Assembly (NCBI GenBank): GCA_009921265.1
Contig: RFYV01000032.1
Coordinates: 1-36,300 of the forward strand
Direction: 5' to 3'
DNA length: 36,300 bases
From: Betaproteobacteria bacterium
Lineage (GTDB): Bacteria > Pseudomonadota > Gammaproteobacteria > Burkholderiales > Burkholderiaceae_C
Part shown: positions 30,003-36,300 of the stretch, piece after piece
Layout of the letters: every line of letters begins with the position of its first letter
Numbering within the stretch: position 1 is the first letter of the stretch
Notes under the pieces: generated by a model
Told to the model about the DNA's origin: nothing
The model's database searches: none
Seen by the model: the letters and a program-made list of their open reading frames with translations, nothing else
Translations under genes and position numbers: made by a program

Positions 30003-30706
30003 GCGACGTCTCGTCGACCAAACAAAGCGGTACCCACACGCACCATGGTCGCGCCCGCGTGAATCGCCGCTTCTAAATCTGTGGTCATACCCATCGACAA
30101 CGTATCAAATTTTTGTAGTGATAACGGCGATTTCAATTCATCAAATAATTTTTTGGTTTGTTGATGAACATGCAATTGCAATTCATAAGTGTCGGCGGGT
30201 TCAGGTATGGTCATCAAACCTCTTAATTGAAGTTGCGGCAATTGCATCACCGCTTGAGCCAATGCTAAAACTTCATCCGGGGCAATGCCTGATTTGCTTG
30301 CACCTCCATCGACATTGACTTGCAAACAAACCTGCAACGGTTTAAGACCCAAAGGGCGTTGCTCGCTCAAACGTTGTGCAATTTTGAGTCGATCGATGCT
30401 GTGCACCCAATCAAAATTTTCTGCAACCCATTTTGTTTTATTGCTTTGAATCGGACCAATGCAATGCCACACCAACAACGGGTTGGTGGGTTTGAGTGAA
30501 ATTATTTTTTCAACGCCTTCTTGAATATAGTTTTCTCCAAAATCAATTTGACCGCCTTGCGCCATAGCTTGAACATCTTGCGCAGGAAATTTTTTGGAGA
30601 CGGCGAGCAAGCAGACCGTATCTGCTGGCCGACCGCAATCGCGGGTTGCTTTAGCAATGCGCTGGCGCACGGCATCTAAATTGGATAGTAAAGATTGCAT
30701 CATCAT
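29999..30706 (-). CDS. yggS: PLP homeostasis protein (YggS/PLPBP family)
   Basis: Single-domain PLP-binding protein that buffers pyridoxal phosphate; no enzyme activity is known. The 235-aa protein has the PLP-lysine in LAVSKKFPAQDV (about 33-44), IDFGENYIQEGVEKI, WHCIGPIQSNKTKW and the C-terminal LSMGMTTDLEAAIHAGATMVR phosphate loop. Three ATGs in a row make the exact start uncertain; I took the first. In many bacteria yggS sits with proC or pilT; here it is alone and convergent with glcD. Confidence 0.93.
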   Translation of the reverse strand: MMMQSLLSNLDAVRQRIAKATRDCGRPADTVCLLAVSKKFPAQDVQAMAQGGQIDFGENYIQEGVEKIISLKPTNPLLVWHCIGPIQSNKTKWVAENFDWVHSIDRLKIAQRLSEQRPLGLKPLQVCLQVNVDGGASKSGIAPDEVLALAQAVMQLPQLQLRGLMTIPEPADTYELQLHVHQQTKKLFDELKSPLSLQKFDTLSMGMTTDLEAAIHAGATMVRVGTALFGRRDVA

Positions 30707-30783
30707 GACACTGTACACAAAATGCACGCGATTACGACTTCTTTTTGAGGTCTTTTGATGCGCGCTACAAGCAATTAACGCTT

Positions 30784-30811
30784 TTCACAATTATGATTCT
30801 GTTTTTATCAT
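30784..30811 (+). promoter_or_regulatory. Candidate promoter for the GarR-type dehydrogenase gene
   Basis: TTCACA, 16 bases, TATCAT: five of six matches in each box. The likely start of transcription falls about a dozen bases before the ATG at 30831, and no Shine-Dalgarno sequence is seen, so the leader would be very short. Confidence 0.45.
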
Positions 30812-30830
30812 CACATAGATTACACACACC

Positions 30831-31745
30831 ATGTCACGCACCAAACCCAAAACCTACGAATCCAGTACCCCCACCAACGTCGCCTTTATTGGATTGGGCG
30901 TGATGGGTTACCCCATGGCCGGTCACTTGGCTTTGGCGGGTCATTCAGTCACCGTATACAACCGCAACGCAGCCAAGTCCAAAGAGTGGTGCGCCGAGTT
31001 TGCCAGCACCAACAAGCCCCGCTCTGAGTCCACGCCCAAGCAGGCTGCGAGTCAAGCCGATATTATTTTTTGCTGCGTCGGTAATGATGACGATTTGCGG
31101 TCGGTTATTTTTGGACCTGATGGCGCTCTTGCTGGCATGAAAGCAGGCGCCACTTTGGTGGATCACACCACCGCATCGGCCAATGTCGCTCGCGAAATTT
31201 ACCAAGCCGCCAGAAAAGCAGGCATTCACTTCATTGATGCGCCTGTGTCAGGTGGCGAAGCAGGCGCACAAAATGGTTTGCTCACTGTGATGTGCGGTGG
31301 CGACGCGACTGTATTTGAAAAAGTAAAGCCAATTGCCATGTCGTTTTCACGCGCATTCACACTCATGGGTGAATCAGGTGCAGGTCAACTCACCAAAATG
31401 GTCAACCAAATTTGTATTGCTGGCTTGGTCCAAGGCTTAAGCGAAGGCATTGCATTTGGCATGCAAGCAGGGCTTGACGTTAATTTGGTTTTAGATGTGA
31501 TTGGCAAAGGCGCTGCACAAAGCTGGCAAATGGATAACCGTGGCAAAACTATGGTGGCTGATCAATTTAATTTTGGATTTGCCGTCGATTGGATGCGCAA
31601 AGACTTAGGCTTGGTGATAGACGAAGCCAAACGCAACGGTGCACGCTTACCCGTTACAGCATTGGTCGATCAGTTTTATGCCGACGTACAAAAATTGGGA
31701 GGCAGTCGATGGGATACATCGAGCCTCATTAAACGTCTGCGTTAA
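30831..31745 (+). CDS. NAD(P)-dependent 3-hydroxyacid dehydrogenase (GarR/3-HIBADH type)
   Basis: Beta-hydroxyacid dehydrogenase; members reduce tartronate semialdehyde to glycerate or oxidise 3-hydroxyisobutyrate. The 304-aa protein has the Rossmann motif FIGLGVMGYPMAGHLALAGH (about 19-38), the substrate motif FIDAPVSGGEAGAQNGLL (about 138-155) and the catalytic Lys in GAGQLTKMVNQ (about 183-193). The dozen N-terminal residues before the Rossmann fold are polar and variable. Together with the GlcD-type oxidase it would fit glyoxylate or glycerate metabolism, but the substrate is not fixed by sequence. Confidence 0.88.
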   Translation: MSRTKPKTYESSTPTNVAFIGLGVMGYPMAGHLALAGHSVTVYNRNAAKSKEWCAEFASTNKPRSESTPKQAASQADIIFCCVGNDDDLRSVIFGPDGALAGMKAGATLVDHTTASANVAREIYQAARKAGIHFIDAPVSGGEAGAQNGLLTVMCGGDATVFEKVKPIAMSFSRAFTLMGESGAGQLTKMVNQICIAGLVQGLSEGIAFGMQAGLDVNLVLDVIGKGAAQSWQMDNRGKTMVADQFNFGFAVDWMRKDLGLVIDEAKRNGARLPVTALVDQFYADVQKLGGSRWDTSSLIKRLR

Positions 31746-31757
31746 TTTGTAACAGGA

Positions 31758-32405
31758 TTATTTTTTGTCTTTGGCATCTGTCGATGCCTCGGGCTTGGGT
31801 TGAGTTGGCAACACACTGCGCAACTCTTCTTCGGAAATAATTTCAAAAACACGAACCACTCGAGCAATACCGCCAATGGTTCGTGTCATATCGGTAACGC
31901 TATTGGCTTCGCGTTGAGTCACGCGTCCCATCAAATACACATTGCTTCTTTCAACAACAACTTTGAAAGAGCTTGCGAATAAATCTTTGCTATCAACAAG
32001 AGAGGCAATCACCTTCCCTTTGATAAAGGCATCTTTTGATTTTTCGTTGAGTGATGAGGATGGTTGAATCGCGAGTTCGTTTAATACCGATTTGACATTT
32101 TCGATGCGCTCTGCAATTTGAGCGGCGGCGGCGCGATCTTTTTCATTGGCCACTTCGCCAGTGAGCAACACTTGTCGGTTGTAACTGTTGACAGAGACAT
32201 TGGCTCGCTCGCCAAAATGCGCACGCATTCTGGAGTTGCCTCTAAGCTCGATCCCTTCGTCTTCAACGATGGCGCCAGATGTTCGGCGATCGGTGGCCAC
32301 CATCACAGTGCCCATCATGGAGCCAAACATCAGAGGTGCACATGCACTCATCAAACTTGATGCCAACACCAAACTTAAACTTAAAAACACGAAACGACTT
32401 TTCAT
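31758..32405 (-). CDS. dolP: BON-domain outer-membrane lipoprotein DolP (YraP)
   Basis: Lipoprotein that supports outer-membrane integrity. The signal peptide ends in the lipobox LMSAC with Cys22. Two BON domains follow: about 62-115 (VSVNSYNRQVLLTGEVANEK) and about 130-195 (KVVVERSNVYLMGRVTQREA). The protein is 215 aa with a charged C-terminal tail. It starts inside the diaA stop (ATGA overlap), and the diaA-dolP pairing is conserved across proteobacteria. Confidence 0.92.
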   Translation of the reverse strand: MKSRFVFLSLSLVLASSLMSACAPLMFGSMMGTVMVATDRRTSGAIVEDEGIELRGNSRMRAHFGERANVSVNSYNRQVLLTGEVANEKDRAAAAQIAERIENVKSVLNELAIQPSSSLNEKSKDAFIKGKVIASLVDSKDLFASSFKVVVERSNVYLMGRVTQREANSVTDMTRTIGGIARVVRVFEIISEEELRSVLPTQPKPEASTDAKDKK

Positions 32406-33001
32406 AATGGGCTTTCTTGTTCACCTAACAATTGACTATCAACACCATCGCACAAACAATGAACGACTAGGACATGAACTTCTTTGATGCGTGCACTTCG
32501 AACATGTGGAACACAAATATGCACATCGGTTTCGCGCAACAGTCCCGCTATTTTGCCACCACCTTTGCCTGTTAAACCGACAACAGTCATATCTCTTTCG
32601 TGGGCGGCGTCAATGGCACTCATCACATTGAGCGCATTGCCGTCATTGGAGATGGCCAAAAGAACATCGCCAGCTTGACCCAAAGCACGCACCTGTTTAC
32701 TAAAGACATGCTCAAAATCAAAGTCGTGGGCCACCGCTGTTAAAAGAGCGCTGTCAGCATTAAGTGCAATAGCGGCCAATTCGGGGCGATCTCTTTCAAA
32801 TCGACCCACAAATTGAGTTGCAAAATTTTGTGCCTCGGTGGCGGAGCCGCCATTTCCGCAGGCCAACACTTTGCCGTCACTGGTGACGCTGGCCAAAATG
32901 GCTTGAACAGCTTGCGCAATCGGCTTGCTCAAGGTTTGAGCCGATTGGTATTTGAGATCTGCACTGTCAATAAAGTGCTGTTCGATTTGTTGCTCTAGCA
33001 T
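32402..33001 (-). CDS. diaA: SIS-domain protein DiaA (GmhA-like)
   Basis: SIS-domain sugar-phosphate-binding fold; E. coli DiaA binds DnaA and aids replication initiation, while GmhA isomerises sedoheptulose 7-phosphate. The 199-aa protein has KVLACGNGGSATEAQNFATQ (about 44-63) and DVLLAISNDGNALNVMSAI (about 110-128). Position beside dolP and yraN points to DiaA. I chose the ATG opening MLEQQIEQHF; the 30-residue upstream frame runs into yraN and has no SIS match. Confidence 0.88.
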   Translation of the reverse strand: MLEQQIEQHFIDSADLKYQSAQTLSKPIAQAVQAILASVTSDGKVLACGNGGSATEAQNFATQFVGRFERDRPELAAIALNADSALLTAVAHDFDFEHVFSKQVRALGQAGDVLLAISNDGNALNVMSAIDAAHERDMTVVGLTGKGGGKIAGLLRETDVHICVPHVRSARIKEVHVLVVHCLCDGVDSQLLGEQESPL

Positions 33002-33020
33002 GCCTGCATGATACCGCCTG

Positions 33021-33403
33021 TTACACAGAGGACGCTTCAAAGGCGTGGCGAATCCATTGAATTTTGCCTGCATCAATAAAAACTGCGTCAAACCTGCAGG
33101 CAGGTTGAATGGCTTTTTGCATCAAATAAAAGCGTACCGCAAAAATGATTTTTTGTTGCTTGCGCCAATTGATACTCGCACCTGCCCCGCCATGTGACAA
33201 TGAACTTCTTTGTCGAACTTCAACAAATAGAACGCAATTGTTGGGGTCTTTGACAATCAAATCGATCTCGCCCCGCCTCTTCCTGGTGTTCGATAATTGC
33301 GCATCAACAACTCGCAGCCCTGCTTTTGGAGATAAGACCGCGCCATGTTTTCCTATTCGTATCCCAATTGTTTGATGGTTTTTTTGTGGGCTGCATCAGC
33401 CAT
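33021..33403 (-). pseudogene. yraN: UPF0102 protein YraN, broken by a stop codon and a frameshift
   Basis: YraN is a small nuclease-fold protein of unsure role. Reading from an ATG at 33403 gives MADAAHKKTIKQLGYE, then an in-frame TAG (33353-33355), then ENMARSYLQKQGCELLMRNY and RTPGRGG. At a run of four Gs (33271-33274) the frame shifts, and the rest, GEIDLIVKD then FVEVRQRSSLSHGGAGASI, continues in another frame to the stop. Relatives read RTPGRGGGEIDL, so one G appears lost. Two separate lesions support a true pseudogene, though the G-run alone could be a sequencing error. A restart at 33346 after AGGAAAAC is possible but still meets the shift. Confidence 0.8.
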
Positions 33404-33448
33404 TGATACTGAGGGGTTCACAATCGGACCTTATGAAGGAAATGTTTG

Positions 33449-34357
33449 ATGTCACGCTTTGAACAAGCACTCGCCGCCTCACACGCCGCCACAGCATCGC
33501 AAGATCATCCCTCCTCTTGCCTGTATGTGGTTGCAACACCCATTGGCAATATGGCCGACATGAGTTTGCGGGCCTTGCATGTACTGAGTTTGGCCGACAC
33601 ATTGGCTTGCGAAGACACCCGACACAGCCAAACTTTGTTGCGGTTGTATGGCATAGAAAAACCTGCGCATGCATGGCTTGCATTGCATCAACACAACGAA
33701 GCGCAAGCGTCTCAAGAAGTGATTGTCCGACTTCGTCAGGGGCAGCGTGCGGTTTATTTAAGTGATGCAGGCACACCCGCGATCAGCGACCCAGGTGCTC
33801 GATTAGTGAATGCCGTTCAAGCCAACCAACTGCGTTGCATACCCATACCAGGCTCCAGCAGTGTGACTTGTTTGCTCAGTGTGAGCGGACTTGCGGGCGA
33901 CGGTCAATTTGTATTTAGAGGATTTTTATCATCTAAGTCTGCAGAACGTCAACAATCGATTTTAGAAATTGCGCAAGACGCGCGTGCGCAAGTTATTCTG
34001 GAAGCTCCGCATCGCATTGTTGCATTAGCCAAAGATTTAGCCTCTCTTGATCAACGACTCATCACCATTGGGCGAGAATTGACCAAACAATTTGAACAAA
34101 TACATCAGCTCAGCGCCATTGATTTGCCCGCCTGGCTGTCAAAAAGCGAAAGTCATACTCGCGGTGAATTTGCATTGGTGATCCATCCCATGAACCTTTT
34201 AAATAACAGCTTGGCATCGGCTGAAAGAATTTTGGATTTGTTACTCAAGGAATTGCCACTCAAAACTGCTGTTCAACTAACGTCTGAAATCACAGGCGAG
34301 GCACGCAATCCTTTGTATGAATTAGCCCTTCAAAAACGCAGGGCCTCAGAGGCTTAA
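33449..34357 (+). CDS. rsmI: 16S rRNA (cytidine1402-2'-O)-methyltransferase
   Basis: Methylates the 2'-O of C1402 in 16S rRNA at the P site. The 302-aa protein has the tetrapyrrole-methylase fold: LYVVATPIGNMADMSLRAL (about 26-44), CEDTRHSQTLL (about 55-65), YLSDAGTPAISDPGARLV (about 103-120) and IPIPGSSSVTCLLSVSGL. The ATG follows AAGGA; the TTG one codon upstream is also possible. It is divergent from the broken yraN, 45 bases apart, in a conserved neighbourhood; lpoA, which lies between them in E. coli, is absent. Confidence 0.95.
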   Translation: MSRFEQALAASHAATASQDHPSSCLYVVATPIGNMADMSLRALHVLSLADTLACEDTRHSQTLLRLYGIEKPAHAWLALHQHNEAQASQEVIVRLRQGQRAVYLSDAGTPAISDPGARLVNAVQANQLRCIPIPGSSSVTCLLSVSGLAGDGQFVFRGFLSSKSAERQQSILEIAQDARAQVILEAPHRIVALAKDLASLDQRLITIGRELTKQFEQIHQLSAIDLPAWLSKSESHTRGEFALVIHPMNLLNNSLASAERILDLLLKELPLKTAVQLTSEITGEARNPLYELALQKRRASEA

Positions 34358-34386
34358 AAATGCCTTTGGCGTGGGAGCTTTGAACT

Positions 34387-34462
34387 TGGCGCGGCTGGCG
34401 GGGATCGAACCCACGACCCTTGGCTTCGGAGGCCAATACTCTATCCACTGAGCTACAGCCGC
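34387..34462 (-). tRNA. tRNA-Arg (anticodon CCG)
   Basis: The minus strand folds as a 76-base tRNA including an encoded CCA end. The acceptor stem GCGGCTG pairs with CAGCCGC; the D-arm is GCTCAGTGGATAGAG; the anticodon arm is TTGGC-CTCCGAA-GCCAA with anticodon CCG (reads CGG, arginine); the T-arm is GTGGG-TTCGATC-CCCGC. A TACAAT box at 34476-34481 could be its -10. It is convergent with rsmI and divergent from the cytochrome gene. Confidence 0.95.
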
Positions 34463-34546
34463 GCATCAAGAGCTAATTGTAGGCTCTGAGTGCGGGCTTA
34501 AGGGGATTGTCAGACTCTAGCAAGTCAAATCGTCATGCGTATTGGC

Positions 34547-34552
34547 TATAAT
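34547..34552 (+). promoter_or_regulatory. -10 box for the cytochrome c5 gene
   Basis: A perfect TATAAT lies 40 bases before the ATG at 34593. The -35 region is poor (GTCAAA at 17-base spacing). The box falls inside the longest possible reading frame, which supports the later start. Confidence 0.45.
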
Positions 34553-34592
34553 TACATGTTGCATTCGACATACCCAAATAGCTGAGGATTTC

Positions 34593-35096
34593 ATGAGCGA
34601 ACATCACGAAGAAGACCACACTGGCCCCATCAAAACGCCCAAGCAATTGTTGCTCGCGGTCTTCTATTCATTTGTTGTACCCGTCTTTGTCATCATTGGT
34701 TTGGTGTATTACGTTACATCGGCCAATAAGCCTGCCGCTGGATCAAGCAATACGCCCGAGTCTATTGCTAACAGAATTCAAAAGGTTGGCGCTTTAGAAA
34801 TTCGCGACGCCAATCGCGCGCTCAAATCTGGCGAAGAAGTTTTTAAAGCCCAATGCACTGCATGTCACACATCGGGGGCTGCAGGCGCACCAAAGTTTGG
34901 TGATACAGGCGCATGGGGCGCTCGTATCAAGTTAGGGTATGACACATTGCTCACCTCGGCCCTCAAAGGCAAAGGCGCCATGGGAGCACAAGGTGGCGGT
35001 GATTTTGATGATGTAGAAGTTGGTCGCGCAGTCGTTTATATGACCAACGCTGCGGGTTCAAAATTTGCAGAACCCAAAAAAGCAGAAGTCAAATAA
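34593..35096 (+). CDS. Membrane-anchored cytochrome c5 family protein
   Basis: Monohaem cytochrome c for periplasmic electron transfer. The 167-aa protein has a His/Glu-rich cytoplasmic N-terminus, one membrane helix (about 20-44, LLLAVFYSFVVPVFVIIGLV), an Ala/Ser linker, then a cytochrome domain with the haem motif CTACH (about 85-89) and the likely axial Met in GKGAMGAQGG. The start MSEHHEEDHTG follows TGAGGA. Such proteins in Burkholderiales are thought to feed terminal oxidases. It is monocistronic. Confidence 0.9.
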   Translation: MSEHHEEDHTGPIKTPKQLLLAVFYSFVVPVFVIIGLVYYVTSANKPAAGSSNTPESIANRIQKVGALEIRDANRALKSGEEVFKAQCTACHTSGAAGAPKFGDTGAWGARIKLGYDTLLTSALKGKGAMGAQGGGDFDDVEVGRAVVYMTNAAGSKFAEPKKAEVK

Positions 35097-35124
35097 TTTA
35101 AATTAAATCTATCGCGCTAGGCCA

Positions 35125-35351
35125 TTAAAAACTGGTTTTGGGAATTTTGATATTTGCATCCTCAAAGGGTAGTAAAACCTCAAAATGTTGGCATGATTTG
35201 CGTTGAGCCTGATAGGGGCGGGTGATGCCGCTTCAACAACTGGAGGCACATCAGGAACTTTTGCATCTGCTTGTGTGGCTTGACTTGCTGTTGGAGTATT
35301 TGAAATTGCAGGCGCATGCGCCACAGACGATTTAACTTTATTAACTTGCAT
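35125..35351 (-). pseudogene. Possible small protein gene with a frameshift
   Basis: I do not recognise this. A minus-strand frame starts MQVNKVKSSVAHAPAISN after an unusually G-rich ribosome binding site (GGGGGGAATTAG) and is rich in Ala, Pro and Val. Near 35180 a more natural ending, HFEVLLPFEDANIKIPKTSF then TAA at 35125-35127, lies in another frame, whereas the original frame runs on to 35109 with an unconvincing basic tail. Either reading may be right; it may also be non-coding. Confidence 0.3.
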
Positions 35352-35407
35352 CTAATTCCCCCCAATAAGCCTCCAATCAATAGAAGGCTGGTATTGCTTA
35401 GTGGCGT

Positions 35408-35651
35408 TTACGAACAAAAAAGTTCGATTTTTATAAAACAGTTTTTTTCATCCATTGAGCTGCATATCGCTTCTATTTTGCCCGCTCCTGCATCTTGTAT
35501 CTTTATATTTTTTGTTACTTCATCTGTCTTGTTGTTTTTCTTTTTTTCTTTTTTCTTTTTTTTCCTCTTTCTTTTGTATTTCTTCTTTTATAAATTTAGT
35601 AATTTTTGTAAAGTCTTTTCCAAAAAAATAGTCCGTGTTTCTTAAATTCAT
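35408..35651 (-). other. Lys/Glu-rich broken reading frames in a poly-A/G strand
   Basis: On the minus strand a frame MNLRNTDYFFGKDFTKITKF leads into a Lys/Glu-rich stretch and a TGA at 35520-35522. In another frame, TDEVTKNIKIQDAGAGKIEA and CSSMDEKNCFIKIELFCS follow to a TAA at 35408-35410. Together they look like one small lysine-rich protein shifted within the long A-runs. The plus strand of 35535-35575 is 41 unbroken pyrimidines. No family is recognised; the call is tentative. Confidence 0.3.
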
Positions 35652-35654
35652 CCA

Positions 35655-35819
35655 TTAAATTGGATTGATCCAATGATTTAATGATGTTCTATCATTTTTT
35701 TCTATAAAATTATTCTCTATTAAATATTCAGCTACAGTTTTAATACTGCCGCGTACTTCCACCCTATGCATTGTAAGAGTGTTGTATCGTGATGCATATA
35801 TATCTCCACAAGTTGCCAT
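35655..35819 (-). CDS. Hypothetical small protein
   Basis: A 54-aa frame starts MATCGDIYASRYNTLTMHRV after AAAGGGAAAATAAA, a reasonable ribosome binding site, and ends NHWINPI. I do not recognise it. Composition is AT-rich and unlike the housekeeping genes to the left. A frame continuing from just past its stop suggests it may be the front part of a longer, disrupted gene. Confidence 0.35.
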   Translation of the reverse strand: MATCGDIYASRYNTLTMHRVEVRGSIKTVAEYLIENNFIEKNDRTSLNHWINPI

Positions 35820-36005
35820 TTTATTTTCCCTTTGATGAGTCAATAGACTCGTTAAATAATGAAGTTTGGGCTCAGAACGAATGCATATATTTACTACACA
35901 AAATTATGCCCAATAAATTTTGCATACCTGCTGCAACGGGGCTTCTACCAAAAAAAGATCATTGATTTTGTTGTTGTTTTCCATTGCCAAATTTATTTAT
36001 TATTT

Positions 36006-36300
36006 TTAACGTTTATTTTCTTTTGGACTCTTCACGAACCCAAACCGCCCCTCAATCATTTCGCCGCTAATTTCTATTGGCTTCCATCTATTTTCTTCTA
36101 TAGCCACAGATGCATGCCACATATCTTGAGTGTGCACTAAACCGACTCCAAGGTTTGTTAACAAATACAACATTCCTTTCTCATCAATAAAACTATTTAT
36201 CACCACAGCATCGATTTTTGTATGACTGCTTACTGAAAAATTTTCTGCCACACGCCATATCCATGGCGTGACTTCTAACTCCACAAAAACTCTTTGCGGG
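36006..36300 (-). CDS. Hypothetical protein (partial at the window edge)
   Basis: The minus-strand frame is open to the right window edge, so the start lies outside; a GTG at 36284 is only an internal possibility. The visible 97 residues include RVFVELEVTPWIWRVAENFS, a charged middle (SFIDEKGMLYLLTNLGVGLV, HTQDMWHASVAIEENRWKPI) and the end KSPKENKR. I do not recognise the family. The compact, soluble, Trp-rich character would suit an immunity-type or orphan cargo protein, but that is a guess. The 186 bases between it and the next frame hold no gene I can support. Confidence 0.5.
   Translation of the reverse strand, partial: PQRVFVELEVTPWIWRVAENFSVSSHTKIDAVVINSFIDEKGMLYLLTNLGVGLVHTQDMWHASVAIEENRWKPIEISGEMIEGRFGFVKSPKENKR

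Noticed and set aside
34387..34462. tRNA-Arg as a proven island attachment site
   Set aside because: No integrase and no repeated tRNA 3' end is visible, and the intact cytochrome gene separates it from the AT-rich end.
35316..35645. Plus-strand frame of 109 codons, extremely Phe-rich
   Set aside because: It is produced by the pyrimidine tract, has no ribosome binding site and lies opposite more natural minus-strand frames.
35859..36140. Plus-strand frame of 93 codons at the right end
   Set aside because: Its second half is antisense to the better minus-strand frame at 36006-36300, and the first half is low-complexity hydrophobic sequence.

Overview
The window looks like a chromosomal segment of a betaproteobacterium of the order Burkholderiales with a moderate, fairly AT-rich base composition. 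Pointers are infA sitting between secY and rpmJ in the ribosomal cluster, a recG-oxyR-ubiA run divergent from queA-tgt, a PhaM-type granule protein beside a FIST protein, a DUF3108 protein with a TonB-like N-terminus, and a membrane-anchored cytochrome c5. I do not name a genus. No rRNA operon, insertion sequence, prophage or CRISPR array is visible.

Layout: (1) 1-8768, minus strand: the spc and alpha ribosomal-protein clusters, rplN-rplX-rplE-rpsN-rpsH-rplF-rplR-rpsE-rpmD-rplO-secY-infA-rpmJ-rpsM-rpsK-rpsD-rpoA-rplQ (rplQ is cut by the window edge), with a very good sigma70 promoter upstream of rplN. The S10 operon is not next to it; glpD takes that place. (2) 8846-11767: divergent glpD and glpK for glycerol use; glpK lacks an internal block that normally carries part of the glycerol site. 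(3) 11797-12955: proC and a small exported Lys/Ala-rich protein, closed by a terminator. (4) 12968-16946 minus: recG-oxyR-ubiA; 17031-19275 plus: queA-tgt (queuosine). (5) 19280-24143 minus: a tight run of FAH-family hydrolase, TonB-like protein, phaM, FIST sensor and four-carbon acid sugar kinase. (6) 24260-31745: a broken DUF3108 gene, an AbrB-like membrane protein, an omega-aminotransferase, purU, a GlcD-type FAD oxidase, yggS and a GarR-type dehydrogenase. (7) 31758-34357: the conserved dolP-diaA-yraN cluster with divergent rsmI, in which yraN is broken. (8) tRNA-Arg(CCG), cytochrome c5, then 1.2 kb of very AT-rich DNA with short and disrupted reading frames up to the window edge.

Most of the window is housekeeping. 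The unusual theme is gene damage: glpK (and perhaps glpD) carries an in-frame internal deletion, the DUF3108 gene has a frame-breaking deletion at a short repeat, yraN has both a nonsense codon and a G-run frameshift, and two or more small frames at the right end look shifted. Either this lineage is losing dispensable genes or the assembly has collapsed short repeats and homopolymers; reads would settle which. A second theme is structured RNA in the ribosomal cluster: two hairpins in the rpsD leader and a perfect inverted repeat between infA and rpmJ. I found no clear new defence or mobile system.
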